Source of the DNA: Polychytrium aggregatum
Taxonomy: Eukaryota; Chytridiomycota; Chytridiomycetes; Polychytriales
Direction of reading: 5' to 3'
Assembly: GCF_025602895.1 (NCBI RefSeq)
Contig: NW_026516566.1
Location: forward strand, 1-21,723
Length of the DNA: 21,723 bases
The notes under the pieces: generated by a model
The model's database searches: none
What the model saw: the letters and a program-made list of their open reading frames with translations, nothing else
Told to the model about the DNA's origin: nothing
Shown here: positions 19,439 through 21,723 of the stretch, piece by piece
Layout: each line of letters starts with the position of its first letter
Numbering within the stretch: the stretch's first letter is position 1
Made by a program: the position numbers and the translations under genes

Positions 19439-20371
19439 ATGACCATTCGCCACACATCCGACTTTCGCACCGCCGCATTGCGATGCTACGCCCTCATCCA
19501 TAGCCTGCGTAAGGTCGCCTCCATATTCAGTGTATCCAAGAGCACCATCCATCGATGGCACCGAGGATGCAAGCTGGATGACCCATCCCGAGTCCCAGCT
19601 CGCAGATCCACTTTCTTCGAGCAGGCATGTCCAGTCATTCGCACCCTGATTGAACAGGACCCGTTCCAGACTGGTCCTGTGTTGCGGTGCAAGCTCGAGT
19701 CCATCCTCCAGAGGAAAGTTTCACTCTCACTCTGCCACACTGCCATCCACCGAGCAGGTCTCTCACACAAGAGGGCAACACACCTCTACAAGTCCAAGCG
19801 ACTGGATGAGCGAGTGGCACAGTTCAGGGACCAGGTCCGCTCCATCGACCCACGACGATTCGTTTTTGTCGATGAGACAGGGATCAGGAGATCCATTTTT
19901 CCTCTTTACGGATACTCACCGAAGGGTGCTCCGCTTCGCCAGCGCAATCACATGAAACACAAGTCTGTCTCGGCTGCATTTGCCATCAACCACTCTGGTG
20001 TGCTGCATCGCATGTACATCCCCACATCATTCAAGACACACTCGATGGTCGAGTTCTTTGAGCGAGCGACCTTCCCAGACGACTCTGTGGTTGTGATGGA
20101 CAATGTCAGCATGCACAAGACAATGGCTGTCCTGGACTGCATCGATCGCCGAGGATGGTCAGTGATCTTCACCCCACCTGCCTCACTCGACTTCAATCCC
20201 ATCGAGAACTTCTTTGGGATTGTGAAGCATCAGTACAGGAAGGCAGCAGCGCTGAATGCGTCCGAGGGGTTCAGAGTCGGAATGGTGACCCTGTTTGAGT
20301 CTGCCGTTCGGAGGGTGCTTCCAGATGTCTTCCCACGGCTGATTGAGCGAGCGATGCGCTTCTGGGGTTGA
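19439..20371 (+). mobile_element. Tc1/IS630-type DD34E transposase, intact
   Basis: This single 310-codon open frame without introns should encode an enzyme that cuts and joins DNA at transposon ends, with insertion at TA expected for the superfamily. The N-terminus has a helix-turn-helix (residues about 8-42; VASIFSVSKSTIHRWHRG), followed by a second DNA-binding-type region. The catalytic core has Asp145 (FVDETG), Asp221 (VVMDNVSMHK) and Glu256 (FNPIENFFG). The last two are separated by 34 residues, the DD34E signature of Tc1-like elements. Length is close to the family norm (about 300-350 aa). No frame break is seen, unlike the resident genes, so the copy is either recent or maintained. By eye I found no terminal inverted repeats or flanking TA duplication, so the element's ends are undefined. 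Confidence 0.92.
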
Positions 20372-20456
20372 GCTCCCCAATCACGCCGCCATTTTCACGC
20401 TCAAATCCCTGGCTTGAACCTCTCGGCGATTTTTGAACAGGGTCACTTCCCCAACC

Positions 20457-20474
20457 AGCCCGCGCAGACGGGCT
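20457..20474. other. Short inverted repeat, 6-bp stem
   Basis: AGCCCG and CGGGCT flank a 6-nt loop, 12 bp before the TATA element. It could be a protein-binding palindrome or a chance hairpin. Confidence 0.4.
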
Positions 20475-20486
20475 CCTGCTCTCGGG

Positions 20487-20493
20487 TATAAAT
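20487..20493 (+). promoter_or_regulatory. TATA box of the downstream open frame
   Basis: TATAAAT lies 129 bp before the ATG at 20622 in a TATA-poor GC-rich context. This implies transcription start near 20515-20525 and a roughly 100-nt 5' UTR. It supports the downstream open frame being a separate gene from the transposase. Confidence 0.6.
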
Positions 20494-20621
20494 GCCACAC
20501 CTTCGTCCTGCTGCTTTCTTCCCTCATCTCGCCTTGATCTGATCATCGCGCCATTGTACGATAAAAAAAAGTCTCTGTTCTGACCAGTACCACTGGCAGG
20601 CATCCAGCATCCTCTGCCCCC

Positions 20622-21723
20622 ATGCCTCCGAAGCGCAAGGGTGCCGGTGATGGCCAGCCTCGGCCACCCAGGCCCAAGAAAGCCAAGTCACAGTCGGAGC
20701 CTGTCTCTGGTTCGTATTCTGACCCCACGCATGCTTGTTCGTCTGTTGCTCCGTCGCTCACCACCACTGCTTCTGCAGATCCAATGGATGTCGATCCCAC
20801 CGAGCCTGGTCCATCTACTTCCTCGAGTACTGGCAAGCGATGTCGCCAGTGCGATGGCACCGATCACGAACGTTGCAACACCAACAAGTGTCCCAAATAC
20901 CGGCCCCTCAAGAGTTCTGTCGTCCCACTCGTGGATGGAAGGTCATCCGCCCCTCAGTTCAGCTGCTTCAAGCAGACGATGGATGGCTGTTGTCTCAATC
21001 CCGCTCTCCGCGACAAGATCCAGGCCACCGTCGAGGCCATGACCCAGATCCAGTTCGAGGCATCCAGGCTGCTCAACCTGCACATCCTCCGGTGCATCGA
21101 GCAGGATCTTCCCGTCCCCGTCATCTCCAAGTCCACCCCTGCTTTCGTTCGCCAATGCTTCAGGATCGTCCAGGCCGATGCCCTCTCGACGGCCAGGGAT
21201 ACCAAGAAATACAACGAGCATCTGGTCGCTTCCTTTCGCGACTACCAGACCACTCGGCACGCAGACCTGCCTCCGGCCCCTCGTCTGCCTGATGGTGCTC
21301 ACAGTCAGCTTCTCACCCTGGCTGTCAATGCCTATGCTACCAACTGCACCACCCACCTCAACCTGGCCTACTGGCGACTCCTTCGCCGCTTCTGCGCTGC
21401 CGTCTTCCCAGCCAACAAGCACAAGCACGAAGCCATCGAGGCCTGTCTCGAGCTCTTCGAGAAACCAGGGCAGACTCCACCCAAGGCCGATCTCGAGTTC
21501 CTATATCCCGACTTTGGCCACGTCCTGGACGAGTTTCGGTACAGCAGCGACCAGGACCGCTTCCGGGCCCTCCATCGCCTCTCACACCATGTGAGAATCC
21601 TCGCCCGAGACAAGATGGTCGACAATGTCCACAAGTGGATCGACTGTGACATGCCCGCCCTCCGAGTCACCGAGCTGCAGCGCCAGGCCAAGCTGGACGA
21701 GCTCACTACCCAAGGCATTCCCT
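20622..21723 (+). CDS. Uncharacterised protein with basic N-terminus and Cys/His zinc-knuckle-like motif (3' partial)
   Basis: The frame is open from the ATG at 20622 to the window edge (at least 367 codons, no stop seen). The N-terminus starts MPPKRKG and continues with PRPKKAKS, a probable bipartite nuclear localisation signal. A Ser/Thr/Pro-rich stretch follows. At residues 74-90 there is CRQC-x4-H-x7-C followed by Pro (Cys74, Cys77, His82, Cys90; Cys85 is a possible alternative), which resembles a zinc knuckle with an extended last spacing. The remainder (about 110-367) is mixed helical, with LLTLAVNAY and LAYWRLLRRFCAAVF as hydrophobic helices. I do not recognise the family. Small Cys/His modules after a basic tail are common in proteins of eukaryotic mobile elements, and the transposase 250 bp upstream fits this, but a host DNA- or RNA-binding protein is possible. 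Its long intron-free frame contrasts with the intron-rich resident genes. Confidence 0.72.
   Translation, partial: MPPKRKGAGDGQPRPPRPKKAKSQSEPVSGSYSDPTHACSSVAPSLTTTASADPMDVDPTEPGPSTSSSTGKRCRQCDGTDHERCNTNKCPKYRPLKSSVVPLVDGRSSAPQFSCFKQTMDGCCLNPALRDKIQATVEAMTQIQFEASRLLNLHILRCIEQDLPVPVISKSTPAFVRQCFRIVQADALSTARDTKKYNEHLVASFRDYQTTRHADLPPAPRLPDGAHSQLLTLAVNAYATNCTTHLNLAYWRLLRRFCAAVFPANKHKHEAIEACLELFEKPGQTPPKADLEFLYPDFGHVLDEFRYSSDQDRFRALHRLSHHVRILARDKMVDNVHKWIDCDMPALRVTELQRQAKLDELTTQGIP

Noticed and set aside
19268..20621. Terminal inverted repeats of the transposon
   Set aside because: I compared both flanks by eye and found only short chance matches and local palindromes (such as ACCCGGGT near 19381-19388), no pair of inverted ends.
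1..21723. tRNA, rRNA, CRISPR or bacterial operon features
   Set aside because: Scanning by eye for the T-loop consensus gave no cloverleaf. The regular repeats are head-to-tail tandem arrays without spacers, so they are not CRISPR.

Overview
The window is eukaryotic and almost certainly fungal. Its genes have short GT-AG introns (about 70-240 bp), it is GC-rich with pyrimidine-rich intergenic DNA, and it carries a kinase of the fungal KIN4 type and an A-T-R adenylate-forming reductase. The very high density of micro- and minisatellites, plant-FRO-like ferric reductase architecture and Tc1/IS630-type transposase suggest an early-diverging (zoosporic/chytrid-like) fungus. That placement is inference.

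Layout. (1) 43-2529 (+): 3' part of a KIN4/SNF1-family Ser/Thr kinase with a C-terminal KA1-like domain. (2) 2530-4420: pyrimidine-rich spacer, no supported gene. (3) 4421-8963 (+): complete 11-exon NRPS-like adenylation-carrier-reductase enzyme, 1080 aa, including a 13-nt micro-exon. (4) 8964-10035: spacer between convergent genes, holding a 15-copy 24-bp minisatellite. (5) 10036-13531 (-): DCAF6/WDTC1-like WD40 plus helical-repeat protein, probably a CUL4-DDB1 substrate receptor. (6) 13532-14489: divergent promoter region with two TATA-like sites. (7) 14490-15454 (+): small NmrA-like NAD(P)-binding protein with several frame breaks. (8) 15455-16862: repeat-rich spacer. (9) 16905-19267 (+): FRO-like ferric reductase. 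(10) 19439-20371 (+): intact intronless DD34E transposase. (11) 20622 to the window end (+): open frame of at least 367 codons with a basic N-terminus and a Cys/His zinc-knuckle-like motif. It has no stop before the edge.

How the genes work together. Kinase, DCAF and ferric reductase look like housekeeping genes. The A-T-R enzyme could make a small reduced metabolite, and the NmrA-like protein and ferric reductase are the only plausible redox partners nearby, but the DCAF gene interrupts them and no transporter or pathway regulator is visible. A metabolite cluster is therefore only a weak hypothesis. The last 2.3 kb looks like mobile-element territory.

Two features stand out. Tandem repeats occur in introns (sometimes abutting the splice acceptor), in spacers and in coding sequence. 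One-base breaks in otherwise convincing reading frames recur in four genes, which points to indel errors in the assembly, to decay, or much less likely to programmed frameshifting. I found no rRNA, tRNA, CRISPR array or clear viral gene.
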